Shown: piece by piece, positions 54,622 to 62,876 of the stretch
Numbering within the stretch: position 1 is the stretch's first letter
Layout: the number at the start of each line of letters is the position of its first letter
From: Clostridium minihomine
GTDB lineage: Bacteria; Bacillota; Clostridia; Oscillospirales; Acutalibacteraceae
Assembly (NCBI RefSeq): GCF_900240385.1
Contig: NZ_OEQH01000003.1
Location: 124,001-188,000 of the forward strand
Direction: 5' to 3'
DNA length: 64,000 nt
The notes under the pieces: generated by a model
Seen by the model: only the letters and a program-made list of their open reading frames with translations
The model's database searches: none
Told to the model about the DNA's origin: nothing
Made by a program: the position numbers and the translations under genes

Positions 54622-55464
54622 ATGCAAAAATCACTCAAAAAATATTTTGCCGTTTTTGCGCTGCCAACGGTAATTGCCTTTGTTATCGCTTTTTTGGTTC
54701 CCTTTGTTATGGGAGTTTACCTTTCGTTTTCAAAATTTACCACGGTGACAAACGCGAAATGGGTTGGCCTTGAAAATTATGTTCGTGCGTTTTCTGATGC
54801 GAATTTTCTAAATGCCTTGCTGTTTACAGCCAAATTTACTGTGGTTTCTGTTATCACCATCAACGTGCTGGCTTTTGCGCTGGCTCTTTTGCTGACCCGG
54901 GGAATTCGCGGCACCAATTTATTTCGCACTGCGTTTTTTATGCCCAATTTGATTGGCGGAATTGTGCTGGGTTATATCTGGCAGCTAATTATCAACGGGG
55001 TTCTTTTGAACTTTGGCGTGGATATTACCTTTGCGGCCCAGTATGGATTTTGGGGTCTGGTGGTTCTGATGAACTGGCAGATGATAGGCTATATGATGAT
55101 TATTTATATTGCGGGGATTCAGAATATCTCTACCGATGTGATTGAAGCGGCACAGGTGGACGGGGCGTCTCCACGCCAAACCCTGTTTTATGTGACAATT
55201 CCTTTGGTCATGCCGTCAGTTACTATCTGTACCTTTTTAACGTTAACCAATTCCTTTAAATTATTTGATCAAAATTTTGCCCTGACAGGGGGCGCACCGG
55301 CCAGGCAAACCGCCATGATGGCGCTGGATATTTTCAATTCCTTCTATGGCCGCATGGGCTTTGAAGGCGTGGGTCAGGCCAAAGCAGTTGTTTTCTTCCT
55401 TTTAGTTGCGGCAATTGCGTTGGTTCAGCTTTGGATCACACGAAGCAGGGAGGTGGAGAACTGA
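54622..55464 (+). CDS. ABC sugar permease, MalF-like
   Basis: This is a 280-residue membrane component of a CUT1-type sugar importer. There are six helices; the EAA loop that docks the ATPase is seen in IEAAQVDGASPRQTLFYVTIP (in parts), followed by LTNSFKLFDQNFALTGGAP. The ATG at 54622 has GGAGGAGG 8 bases before it. The end overlaps the next gene by one ATG/TGA junction. No ATPase gene follows in this operon. Confidence 0.9.
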   Translation: MQKSLKKYFAVFALPTVIAFVIAFLVPFVMGVYLSFSKFTTVTNAKWVGLENYVRAFSDANFLNALLFTAKFTVVSVITINVLAFALALLLTRGIRGTNLFRTAFFMPNLIGGIVLGYIWQLIINGVLLNFGVDITFAAQYGFWGLVVLMNWQMIGYMMIIYIAGIQNISTDVIEAAQVDGASPRQTLFYVTIPLVMPSVTICTFLTLTNSFKLFDQNFALTGGAPARQTAMMALDIFNSFYGRMGFEGVGQAKAVVFFLLVAAIALVQLWITRSREVEN

Positions 55465-56300
55465 TGGAAAAGGCGAAAAAGAGAAATCATATATTTCTAT
55501 TTTTGATTCTATCTGTTTTATTTGTTTTATTTTTAGCTCCTATTTTTATTGTTCTGATGAATTCTTTTAAAGGGCAGCTGTTTATTTCCAATGCTCCCTT
55601 TGCATTTCCGGATGCTATTACTTTTTCTGGAATGGATAACTATGTAAATGGCGTACAGAAAATTAACTTTTTCAATGCGTTTGGATATTCTTTGTTTATT
55701 ACGGTGTTTTCCGTGGCAGCAATCATCTTGTTTACTTCTATGACGGCCTGGTACATTACCCGGGTGAAAAATCCTTTGACTTCCGGACTTTACTATTTGT
55801 TTGTTTTTAGTATGGTAGTTCCCTTTCAGATGGTGATGTATACCATGGTGAAAGTGGCCAATGTGCTGCATCTGGATAATCCGGTGGGCTTGGTGGTCAT
55901 TTATCTGGGGTTCGGTGCCGGTTTAGCGGTCTTTATCTTCAGCGGATTTATCAAGAGTGTTCCGGTAGACATTGAGGAATCCTCTATTATTGACGGCTGC
56001 AATCCGCTGCAAACTTTCTTTTTAATTGTGTTTCCCATTTTAAGGCCCACAGCCATTACCGTGGCAATTCTGGATACCATGTGGATTTGGAATGACTTTT
56101 TGCTGCCTTATTTGACCATTGGAACCAAGTACCGAACGATACCTGTGGCAATCCAGTATTTGCAGGGTGGATACGGCTCCAGGGATATGGGTGCACTGAT
56201 GGCCATGTTGGTTTTGGCAATTATACCGATTGTTGTGTTTTATCTGACCTGCCAAAAGCACATCATCAAAGGTGTGCTGTCCGGTGCGGTCAAAGGATAA
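55464..56300 (+). CDS. ABC sugar permease, MalG-like
   Basis: This is a 278-residue second permease with six helices and the EAA-type loop ESSIIDGCNPLQTFFLIVFP, followed by WNDFLLPYL. The start overlaps the malF-like stop (ATGA type overlap), with GGGAGG upstream. It forms a heterodimer with the previous gene product. It is followed by the regulator gene. Confidence 0.9.
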   Translation: MEKAKKRNHIFLFLILSVLFVLFLAPIFIVLMNSFKGQLFISNAPFAFPDAITFSGMDNYVNGVQKINFFNAFGYSLFITVFSVAAIILFTSMTAWYITRVKNPLTSGLYYLFVFSMVVPFQMVMYTMVKVANVLHLDNPVGLVVIYLGFGAGLAVFIFSGFIKSVPVDIEESSIIDGCNPLQTFFLIVFPILRPTAITVAILDTMWIWNDFLLPYLTIGTKYRTIPVAIQYLQGGYGSRDMGALMAMLVLAIIPIVVFYLTCQKHIIKGVLSGAVKG

Positions 56301-56334
56301 AGACTGTAGAATACTCATTCTGGGGGCGGTTTTA

Positions 56335-57399
56335 TTGACGATTAAAGATATTGCGAGGGAATCCGGATTTGCGGTCAGCACGGTTTCGCGCGCACTGAAT
56401 AACCATCCTGATGTCAGCGAAGAAACCAAGCGGAAAATTCAGGAGGTTGTTGCGGCTCACAGCTTTGTTCCCAATCAGAATGCCCGCCAGTTAAAGCGGA
56501 CGGCGACCAACAGCATTGCCGTTCTGGTCAAAGGCATTTCGAACATGCTGTTTGCGCCTATTTTAGAGCAGACGCAGGTGCTGATTGAAAAGGCCGGGTA
56601 TACGGCGCAGGTTTGCTATCTGGATGAAGATGACAACGAAGTGCGGCAGGCACATCAGCTGATTCGCGAAAGCAAGCCGCTGGGACTATTGTTCCTTGGT
56701 GGGAATCTGCTGAATTTTCAGCAGGCATTTGCTCAAATTCCCATACCGGCTGTTTTGGTAGCCGCCAGTGCCGCTGGGCTGAATTTCCCCAATTTGTCCA
56801 GCGTCAGCACCGATGATACCGCGGCTTCGGCTCGAGCCATTCAACATCTGGTTGAAAAAGGGCATCGGAATATCGGGGTCATCGGCGGCAATCGGCACGA
56901 TACCAGCAGCATCAGTTACCTTCGGTATTTGGGGTGCCAAAAAACCTTTGAGCAATACCGCATCGAATTTCACGAAGAACAATACCAAAAGGCACGATTC
57001 TCTTACGAGAGCGGCTATCATGCCATGAAACGGCTGCTGCAAAGCTCGCCTAAAGTGACGGCGGTATTTGCCATGAGTGACGTGATGGCTATTGGCGCTT
57101 GCCGGCTTTTGTTGGATCAGGGCATCCAGATCCCCCGGGATATTTCGGTGATGGGGTTTGATGGAATTGAACTGGCAGAATATTATAATCCAAAACTTTC
57201 TACCATTGCGCAGTCTAAGTCACAGATGGCGGAACAAGGGGTCAGCATTTTGCTGGATTGTATTGAAAAACAAGCGCCTGCCGTTCATCAGGTGGTCGAT
57301 TTTCAAATGCGGGAAGGGGAAAGCGTGTGCCGGCTAAGGCCGCAGCCCGCTTTCGCTTCCGAAAGTACGCAGTATGATTCAGGCGGCATTGGCCGTTGA
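56335..57399 (+). CDS. LacI-family transcriptional repressor (MalR-like)
   Basis: This is a 354-residue DNA-binding regulator. The N-terminal helix-turn-helix is TIKDIARESGFAVSTVSRAL, followed by the hinge NQNARQLKRT; the C-terminal sugar-binding domain has FAMSDVMAIGACRLL and DISVMGFDGIELAEYY. It starts at TTG 56335 with GGGGGCGG 8 bases before; the longer frame is unsupported. As it is inside the maltodextrin operon, it most likely binds the AACGTT palindromes at 53074-53097 and releases in response to maltooligosaccharides. Confidence 0.9.
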   Translation: MTIKDIARESGFAVSTVSRALNNHPDVSEETKRKIQEVVAAHSFVPNQNARQLKRTATNSIAVLVKGISNMLFAPILEQTQVLIEKAGYTAQVCYLDEDDNEVRQAHQLIRESKPLGLLFLGGNLLNFQQAFAQIPIPAVLVAASAAGLNFPNLSSVSTDDTAASARAIQHLVEKGHRNIGVIGGNRHDTSSISYLRYLGCQKTFEQYRIEFHEEQYQKARFSYESGYHAMKRLLQSSPKVTAVFAMSDVMAIGACRLLLDQGIQIPRDISVMGFDGIELAEYYNPKLSTIAQSKSQMAEQGVSILLDCIEKQAPAVHQVVDFQMREGESVCRLRPQPAFASESTQYDSGGIGR

Positions 57400-57409
57400 G
57401 GGGGATAGC

Positions 57410-58933
57410 ATGAAAAAGCAAAAACCAATGGTGCGGGGCGCCGGGGTTCTTCTGCCCGTGACCAGTTTGCCTTCTCCTTATGGAATTGGCACCTTTGGCC
57501 GCGAGGCGTATGAATTTGTAGATTTTCTGTCGGCTGCCGGGCAGCGATATTGGCAGGTGCTTCCCTTAGGGCCCACCAGCTACGGCGATAGTCCGTATCA
57601 AAGTTTTTCTGCCTTTGCCGGCAATCCGTATTTCATTGATTTTCCGGTTCTGGCCGAACAAGGGCTTTTGACACAGCAGGAACTGGATGCGGTGGATTTT
57701 GGAAGTGACCCTGTCGAGATTGATTATGCCAAATTATATCAGGGACGCTACCCGCTGTTACGGCTGGCTTTTTCCCGCAGCAGCCATTTGGATACCAAGG
57801 AATATCAGGTGTTTTGCGAACAAAATCATCAGTGGCTCGAAGCATACAGCCTATATATGGCACTGAAAACCGAATTTGATGGCAGGGAATGGCTGGCATG
57901 GCCCGAAGAACTGCGGCTGCGAGAATCCGGGGCAATCAGGGTAAGCCGGGAAGAGTATCGGGCAGAAATGGATTTCTGGAAATTCTGTCAGTATGAGTTT
58001 TTCCGTCAATGGTTCCGACTAAAAGAATACGCCAATCAAAAGGGCATTCAAATCATCGGGGATATTCCGATTTATGTGGCACTGGACAGTGCAGATGTGT
58101 GGGCACAAGGGGAGCAGTTTCAGCTGGATGAACAGCGCCGTCCCACCCATGTGGCGGGGGTTCCGCCGGATTTGTTTTCTAAAACCGGCCAGCTTTGGGG
58201 GAACCCTTTGTATGACTGGGAGCATATGAAAAAAGACGGTTTTTCTTGGTGGAAACAGCGGATGCGGTTTTCGGCTCAGCTGTATGATATCATTCGCATC
58301 GATCATTTTGTGGGCATTGCCCATTACTATTCCATCCCGGCGGAAGAAACCACCGCAATGAACGGTTGGTGGAGCCCCGGGCCGGGAAAGCCGCTTTTAG
58401 AAGCCATTGGTAGTGTGATGGGGAATAAGCGTGTCATTGCCGAAAATTTGGGTGTGGTCATTCCGGAAGTGGACCGTTTGCTGCGGATCAGCGGTTACCC
58501 GGGAATGAAATTGCTGCAATTTGCTTTTGACGGTGATGCATCCAATTCCAACTTGCCTTTCCATTTTGAACGGAATCAGGTGGTATACGGCGGAACGCAC
58601 GATAATGAAACACTGGTGGGTTTTTTTGCCCATCAAAAAAGAAAACAGCTGCATTTTGCCCGGGAATACCTAAGTGTGCGCAAAAACCGGGAGATTCCGG
58701 CGGCGCTGATCCGGGCTGGGTATGCCAGCGTGGCGGACACCGCAATTTTTCAAATGCAGGATCTGCTGGGGCTGGATAATTCTGCGCGAATGAACACCCC
58801 ATCCACTTTGGGGCAGAATTGGCGCTGGCGACTGCTGCCGGGGCAAATATCGCCAAAACTGGCGAAGGATCTTTGCCAGATGATGAAGCTGTACGGAAGA
58901 TGGTCGGGAGGAACAGAGCATGAATCAATTTGA
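57410..58933 (+). CDS. malQ: 4-alpha-glucanotransferase (amylomaltase) MalQ
   Basis: It transfers glucan chains between maltooligosaccharides, releasing glucose. The 507-residue GH77 protein has RGAGVLLPVTSLPSPYGIGTFG, DIPIYVALDSADVWA, the catalytic Asp in RIDHFVG (Asp in DIIRIDHF), Glu in IAENLGVV and the GGTHDNETLVG motif. The start ATG 57410 follows GAGGGGGA; the earlier frame from 57374 overlaps the regulator. The last 14 bases overlap the phosphorylase gene. Confidence 0.95.
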   Translation: MKKQKPMVRGAGVLLPVTSLPSPYGIGTFGREAYEFVDFLSAAGQRYWQVLPLGPTSYGDSPYQSFSAFAGNPYFIDFPVLAEQGLLTQQELDAVDFGSDPVEIDYAKLYQGRYPLLRLAFSRSSHLDTKEYQVFCEQNHQWLEAYSLYMALKTEFDGREWLAWPEELRLRESGAIRVSREEYRAEMDFWKFCQYEFFRQWFRLKEYANQKGIQIIGDIPIYVALDSADVWAQGEQFQLDEQRRPTHVAGVPPDLFSKTGQLWGNPLYDWEHMKKDGFSWWKQRMRFSAQLYDIIRIDHFVGIAHYYSIPAEETTAMNGWWSPGPGKPLLEAIGSVMGNKRVIAENLGVVIPEVDRLLRISGYPGMKLLQFAFDGDASNSNLPFHFERNQVVYGGTHDNETLVGFFAHQKRKQLHFAREYLSVRKNREIPAALIRAGYASVADTAIFQMQDLLGLDNSARMNTPSTLGQNWRWRLLPGQISPKLAKDLCQMMKLYGRWSGGTEHESI

Positions 58934-61253
58934 ACAGCAAATCGACGCGTTCCTGGAGTATGACTACGGGGTAACAGCCCGTCAGGCCACGGTGCCGCAG
59001 TTATACAATGCGGTTTCTAAAGCTGCGGTGAAATCTCTTTCTGTTTCACCGGTGTCTGGAAAAAAAGCGTGTTATTTTTCTGCGGAGTTTTTAGTGGGAC
59101 GGCTGGTTTATAGCAATCTTCTAAATTTGGGACTGTTGGATCGGTGCCGGGCATATTTGGCGCAAAACGGATTTGATCCGGGTGTTTTTGAGACCATTGA
59201 GGATGACGCATTGGGTAACGGCGGCCTGGGGCGGCTAGCTGCTTGTTTTCTGGATTCAGCAGCAACCCATGATATTCCGCTGTATGGCTATGGAATTCGT
59301 TATCGATACGGATTGTTCCGCCAGTATTTTGAAAAAGGCTTTCAAAAAGAAACTGCCGATGACTGGCAGAATATGGGTGACCCTTGGGCTATCCGCCGGG
59401 AAGAGGATACCGTGATCGTGGTGTTTGCCGATCAGACCGTACGGGCAGTCCCCTATGACATGCCGGTAATCGGCTGGGGCGGAAATACGGTAAATATTTT
59501 GCGCCTGTGGCAGTCAGAGCCGGTTTCGGCATTTGATTTTGAGCAGTTTAATTTGCAAAAATATGATGAAGCGGTGGCAGAACGGGTTCGGGCAGAAGAA
59601 ATTACGGCGGTGCTGTATCCCAATGACGATACTCCTGTCGGAAAACAGCTTCGCCTAAAACAGCAGTATTTCTTTTGCAGCGCTTCTTTGCAAAGCCTTG
59701 TCAAAGAATCCATTCGGCGCAGGGGGGACAATTTTTCTCATTTTGCAGAGGATTTTGCCATCCAGCTCAATGATACTCATCCCGTCATTGCCATTCCGGA
59801 GCTGCTCCGAATTTTCATGGAAGACTATCGGATGTCTTTTGAAGATGCCTTTGTGCTGGTGCGGGATACCTTTGCCTATACCAACCACACCATTATGGCC
59901 GAGGCGTTAGAAACCTGGGATACTTCCCTGTTCCTTTCTGTCGTTCCGCAGGTGTATCCCTATGTGGTCATGCTGCAAAACAGCCTGAACCGGGATTTAA
60001 AAGAGAAGGGGGTACCCCCACAGGAACAGTCGGAACTCCAAATCATCAGCGGCGGAAAAATTCACATGGCGCGTTTGGCTGTTTATGCCACCCATGCCAC
60101 CAACGGGGTGGCCAAAATCCACAGTGAACTGCTGAAAAGCACGGTCATGCCGGAATGGTATCGTCTGTACCCAGAAAGGTTCCAGAATAAAACCAACGGA
60201 ATTACCCAGCGGCGGTGGCTGGCGCTGTGCAATCAAGAGCTGTCCGCTTTTATCACCGAGCGGATTGGCAACGGCTGGATTACGGATCTGAACCAGCTGA
60301 AAAAACTGGAACCCTATCAGAATGATCCGGCGTCTTTGGCCCGCTATCGGGACATTAAACGGGAAAAGAAATTGCAGCTTTGCCACCATGTGCGCATTCA
60401 CGAGTATGGCTTTGAACTGAACCCTGATTTTCTGTTTGACATTCAGATTAAGCGGCTGCACGAATATAAGCGTCAGCTTTTAAATGCGTTTTCCATTCTG
60501 GATATTTACTTTGCATTAAAAGACGGCACGTTGACAGACTTTTATCCCACTGCGTTTTTGTTCGGTGCCAAAGCGGCCCCGGGGTATCGCCGAGCCAAAG
60601 GGATTATCAAGTTTATTAACGAGATTGCCCGGGTAGTAAATGAGGATCCGCAGGTAAAGGATCGGATGCAGGTATTGTTTGTCCAGAATTATAATGTTTC
60701 TTATGCAGAAAAGCTAATTCCGGCCGCAGATGTATCCGAGCAAATCTCCACAGCGGGAACAGAGGCCAGCGGAACCGGCAACATGAAGCTGATGCTTAAC
60801 GGGGCAGTGACGCTGGGGACACTGGATGGCGCCAATATCGAGATTGTGGAACAATCCGGGATGGAAAACAACTATATTTTCGGCGCTACGGTAGAAGAAT
60901 TGGCTGCCATAGCCGACACTTATGATCCCAAGGTTCTGTATGAAGAAAACAGCAGAATCCGCCGGGTGGTGGATACTTTGATTGACGGCACGCTGGATGA
61001 CGGCAAAACCGGGCTGTTTCAGGAGCTATACGACTCCCTTTTGGAGGGCGCATCCTGGCACAGGGCAGATCAATATTATCTGTTACACGACTTTGAGTCT
61101 TATTGCGAGGCAAAATTGCGTGTTAACCGCCAGTATCATAACCGGGAAGAGTTTTCTCGCAAGTGCTTTGTCAATACCATGAACGCCGGGAAGTTCTCCA
61201 GCGACCGCACGGTAAAGGAATATGCCGCGGAAATCTGGGGGGTTCCCATCTAA
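58920..61253 (+). CDS. glgP: Glycogen/maltodextrin phosphorylase
   Basis: It cleaves alpha-1,4-glucans with phosphate to glucose 1-phosphate, using pyridoxal phosphate. The 777 residues carry the GT35 signature EASGTGNMKLMLNGAVTLG with the PLP-binding Lys, the early NGGLGRLAACFLDS motif, and QLNDTHP and RRWL segments. Together with MalQ it completes cytoplasmic maltodextrin breakdown. GGGAGG precedes ATG 58920, overlapping malQ. It might equally be named malP by context. Confidence 0.95.
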   Translation: MNQFEQQIDAFLEYDYGVTARQATVPQLYNAVSKAAVKSLSVSPVSGKKACYFSAEFLVGRLVYSNLLNLGLLDRCRAYLAQNGFDPGVFETIEDDALGNGGLGRLAACFLDSAATHDIPLYGYGIRYRYGLFRQYFEKGFQKETADDWQNMGDPWAIRREEDTVIVVFADQTVRAVPYDMPVIGWGGNTVNILRLWQSEPVSAFDFEQFNLQKYDEAVAERVRAEEITAVLYPNDDTPVGKQLRLKQQYFFCSASLQSLVKESIRRRGDNFSHFAEDFAIQLNDTHPVIAIPELLRIFMEDYRMSFEDAFVLVRDTFAYTNHTIMAEALETWDTSLFLSVVPQVYPYVVMLQNSLNRDLKEKGVPPQEQSELQIISGGKIHMARLAVYATHATNGVAKIHSELLKSTVMPEWYRLYPERFQNKTNGITQRRWLALCNQELSAFITERIGNGWITDLNQLKKLEPYQNDPASLARYRDIKREKKLQLCHHVRIHEYGFELNPDFLFDIQIKRLHEYKRQLLNAFSILDIYFALKDGTLTDFYPTAFLFGAKAAPGYRRAKGIIKFINEIARVVNEDPQVKDRMQVLFVQNYNVSYAEKLIPAADVSEQISTAGTEASGTGNMKLMLNGAVTLGTLDGANIEIVEQSGMENNYIFGATVEELAAIADTYDPKVLYEENSRIRRVVDTLIDGTLDDGKTGLFQELYDSLLEGASWHRADQYYLLHDFESYCEAKLRVNRQYHNREEFSRKCFVNTMNAGKFSSDRTVKEYAAEIWGVPI

Positions 61254-61283
61254 GGGTAAATCGGTACTGCTTTGTATAAAAAG

Positions 61284-61320
61284 GAAGAAACCACCTGTGT
61301 ATTCAGGCGGTTTCTTCTCT
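61284..61320 (+). terminator. Terminator of the maltodextrin operon
   Basis: Stem GAAGAAACC.CCTG/CAGG.GGTTTCTTC (13 bp with an internal A-C mismatch), 6-base loop, then a T-rich tail. Confidence 0.82.
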
Positions 61321-61367
61321 TTTGCCTCATACAGGTGTTCTATTCCATAAATGGAATTTACCTGATG

Positions 61368-61396
61368 TTGTAACTTAACCGAAAATAAGGTATCAT
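61368..61396 (+). promoter_or_regulatory. Promoter upstream of the UDP-GlcNAc epimerase gene
   Basis: TTGTAA (61368-61373), 17 bases, TATCAT (61391-61396). It would give a leader of about 330 bases. Confidence 0.6.
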
Positions 61397-61402
61397 GGAT
61401 TT

Positions 61403-61734
61403 AGCAAAGATAATTCTTGTTTTTATATTATATCCTAAGTTCCAAATCGTTTGTTTAGAAGCAAGAATCACTTTGGAATGGGATGCAAACAAGAATAAAA
61501 GCATAAAAAATTAACAAGAATTTACACAAGCGAAAAAATTTGGAAAACAAAAAATATCAAATTTTATTTTTGCTAAAAATTTTTGCTAAAAATATTTTTT
61601 CATAAAGAAACAGATTAAAAAAGTTTCGCAACATAAGATTTCATATCTCAATTCATAATTTTTTCCGTAGGATGAAAAAATTCCAGAAAATATTTTTGGA
61701 AACAGTGAGTGAAAAATGAAAAGGAGTGTGGCGA
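61403..61734 (+). other. Long AT-rich leader with repeats and stems
   Basis: No gene is seen here. It contains three CAAGAAT boxes (61462, 61490, 61515), the complement ATTCTTG (61413-61419), the pair TTCCAAA (61440) and TTTGGAA (61472), a repeated TTTTTGCTAAAAA, and a 9-bp hairpin AATTTTTTC/GAAAAAATT near 61660. The order 1-2-1'-2' allows a pseudoknot. It may be a regulatory leader RNA, but AT-rich composition produces chance matches. Confidence 0.4.
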
Positions 61735-62862
61735 TTGGCACAGCGGAGCCTTTGTTGTCAGCAAAAGAAAAAAGCAATGGTGGTATTTGGCACCCGCCCC
61801 GAGGCGATTAAAATGTGCCCCTTAATTCAGGAACTATCCCGTTATTCGGAACTGGATACCGTGGTTTGTGTGTCGGGTCAGCACCGGGAACTGCTGGATC
61901 AGATTCTGGATTTTTTTCAAGTGGTACCGAACTATGATTTGGAAATTATGAAAGACCGGCAGTCTTTAAACGATATTACGTCTGCAATTTTGTTAAAAAT
62001 CAAGCCGATTCTGGAACAGGAAAAACCGGATATTGTTTTGGTGCATGGGGATACCCCCACTGCATTTGCCGGGGCATTGGCCGCTTTTTATGCCCGGATT
62101 CCGGTGGGGCATGTGGAAGCGGGGCTGCGCACTTATGACATGGATTCACCTTTCCCCGAAGAATTTAACCGTACCGCGGTTGGACTGCTGGCATCTTATC
62201 ATTTTGCGCCCACCGAATGGGCACGGGATAATCTTCTGCGGGAAGGAAAACCGAAGGATTCGGTTTGGGTAACAGGAAACACCGTCATCGATGCTATGAA
62301 AACCACTATTTCACCGGATTATACCGATGAAAATCTGCAATGGGCCAAGGGCAGCCGTCTGGTTTTACTGACTGCCCACAGAAGAGAAAATCTGGGTGAA
62401 AAGCACGAAGAAATCTTTCGGGCGATTCGGCGGGTGGTAGACGAACTGCCCGATGTGAAAGTTTTGTTTCCGGTTCACCCCAATCCGGCGGTTCGGGATA
62501 GGCTAAAAGTGCTGCAAGATAGCCCCCGAATCCGGATGATTGAGCCTTTGGATGTCCGGAAATTTCACAACTATTTGGCTCACGCTTATCTGGTTCTAAC
62601 AGACAGTGGCGGAATTCAGGAAGAAGCCTCTGGCATGGGGAAGCCAACCTTGGTTTTGCGTGATGTGACAGAGCGTCCGGAGGGGTTGTGGGCAGGCACC
62701 CTGCGGCTTGCCGGAACACAGGAAGATACGGTGCATCAAACATTTCATTTGTTGATGACAAATCCCGGAGAATATGAGAAAATGAGTTTATTATCTAAAA
62801 ATCCATATGGGGATGGAAATGCCTGCCAAAGAATCGCACAGGTTCTATTAGAACGGTTGTAA
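61735..62862 (+). CDS. wecB: UDP-N-acetylglucosamine 2-epimerase (non-hydrolysing)
   Basis: It interconverts UDP-GlcNAc and UDP-ManNAc. The 375-residue GT-B fold enzyme has VVFGTRPEAIKMCPLI, VHGDTPTAFAGALAAF, GHVEAGLRT, PEEFNR, and DSGGIQEEASGMGKPTLVLR. UDP-ManNAc feeds teichoic acid linkage units and ManNAc-containing exopolysaccharides. The start TTG 61735 has AAAAGGAG 8 bases before; GTG 61726 overlaps that site. It is followed 14 bases later by the thioredoxin-GH8-like gene, so both are likely in one operon. Confidence 0.93.
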   Translation: MAQRSLCCQQKKKAMVVFGTRPEAIKMCPLIQELSRYSELDTVVCVSGQHRELLDQILDFFQVVPNYDLEIMKDRQSLNDITSAILLKIKPILEQEKPDIVLVHGDTPTAFAGALAAFYARIPVGHVEAGLRTYDMDSPFPEEFNRTAVGLLASYHFAPTEWARDNLLREGKPKDSVWVTGNTVIDAMKTTISPDYTDENLQWAKGSRLVLLTAHRRENLGEKHEEIFRAIRRVVDELPDVKVLFPVHPNPAVRDRLKVLQDSPRIRMIEPLDVRKFHNYLAHAYLVLTDSGGIQEEASGMGKPTLVLRDVTERPEGLWAGTLRLAGTQEDTVHQTFHLLMTNPGEYEKMSLLSKNPYGDGNACQRIAQVLLERL

Positions 62863-62876
62863 AGTGAGGGGTGGCC

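Noticed and set aside
61586-61777. 63-codon minus-strand frame before wecB
   Set aside because: It overlaps the wecB start and has no supporting signal.
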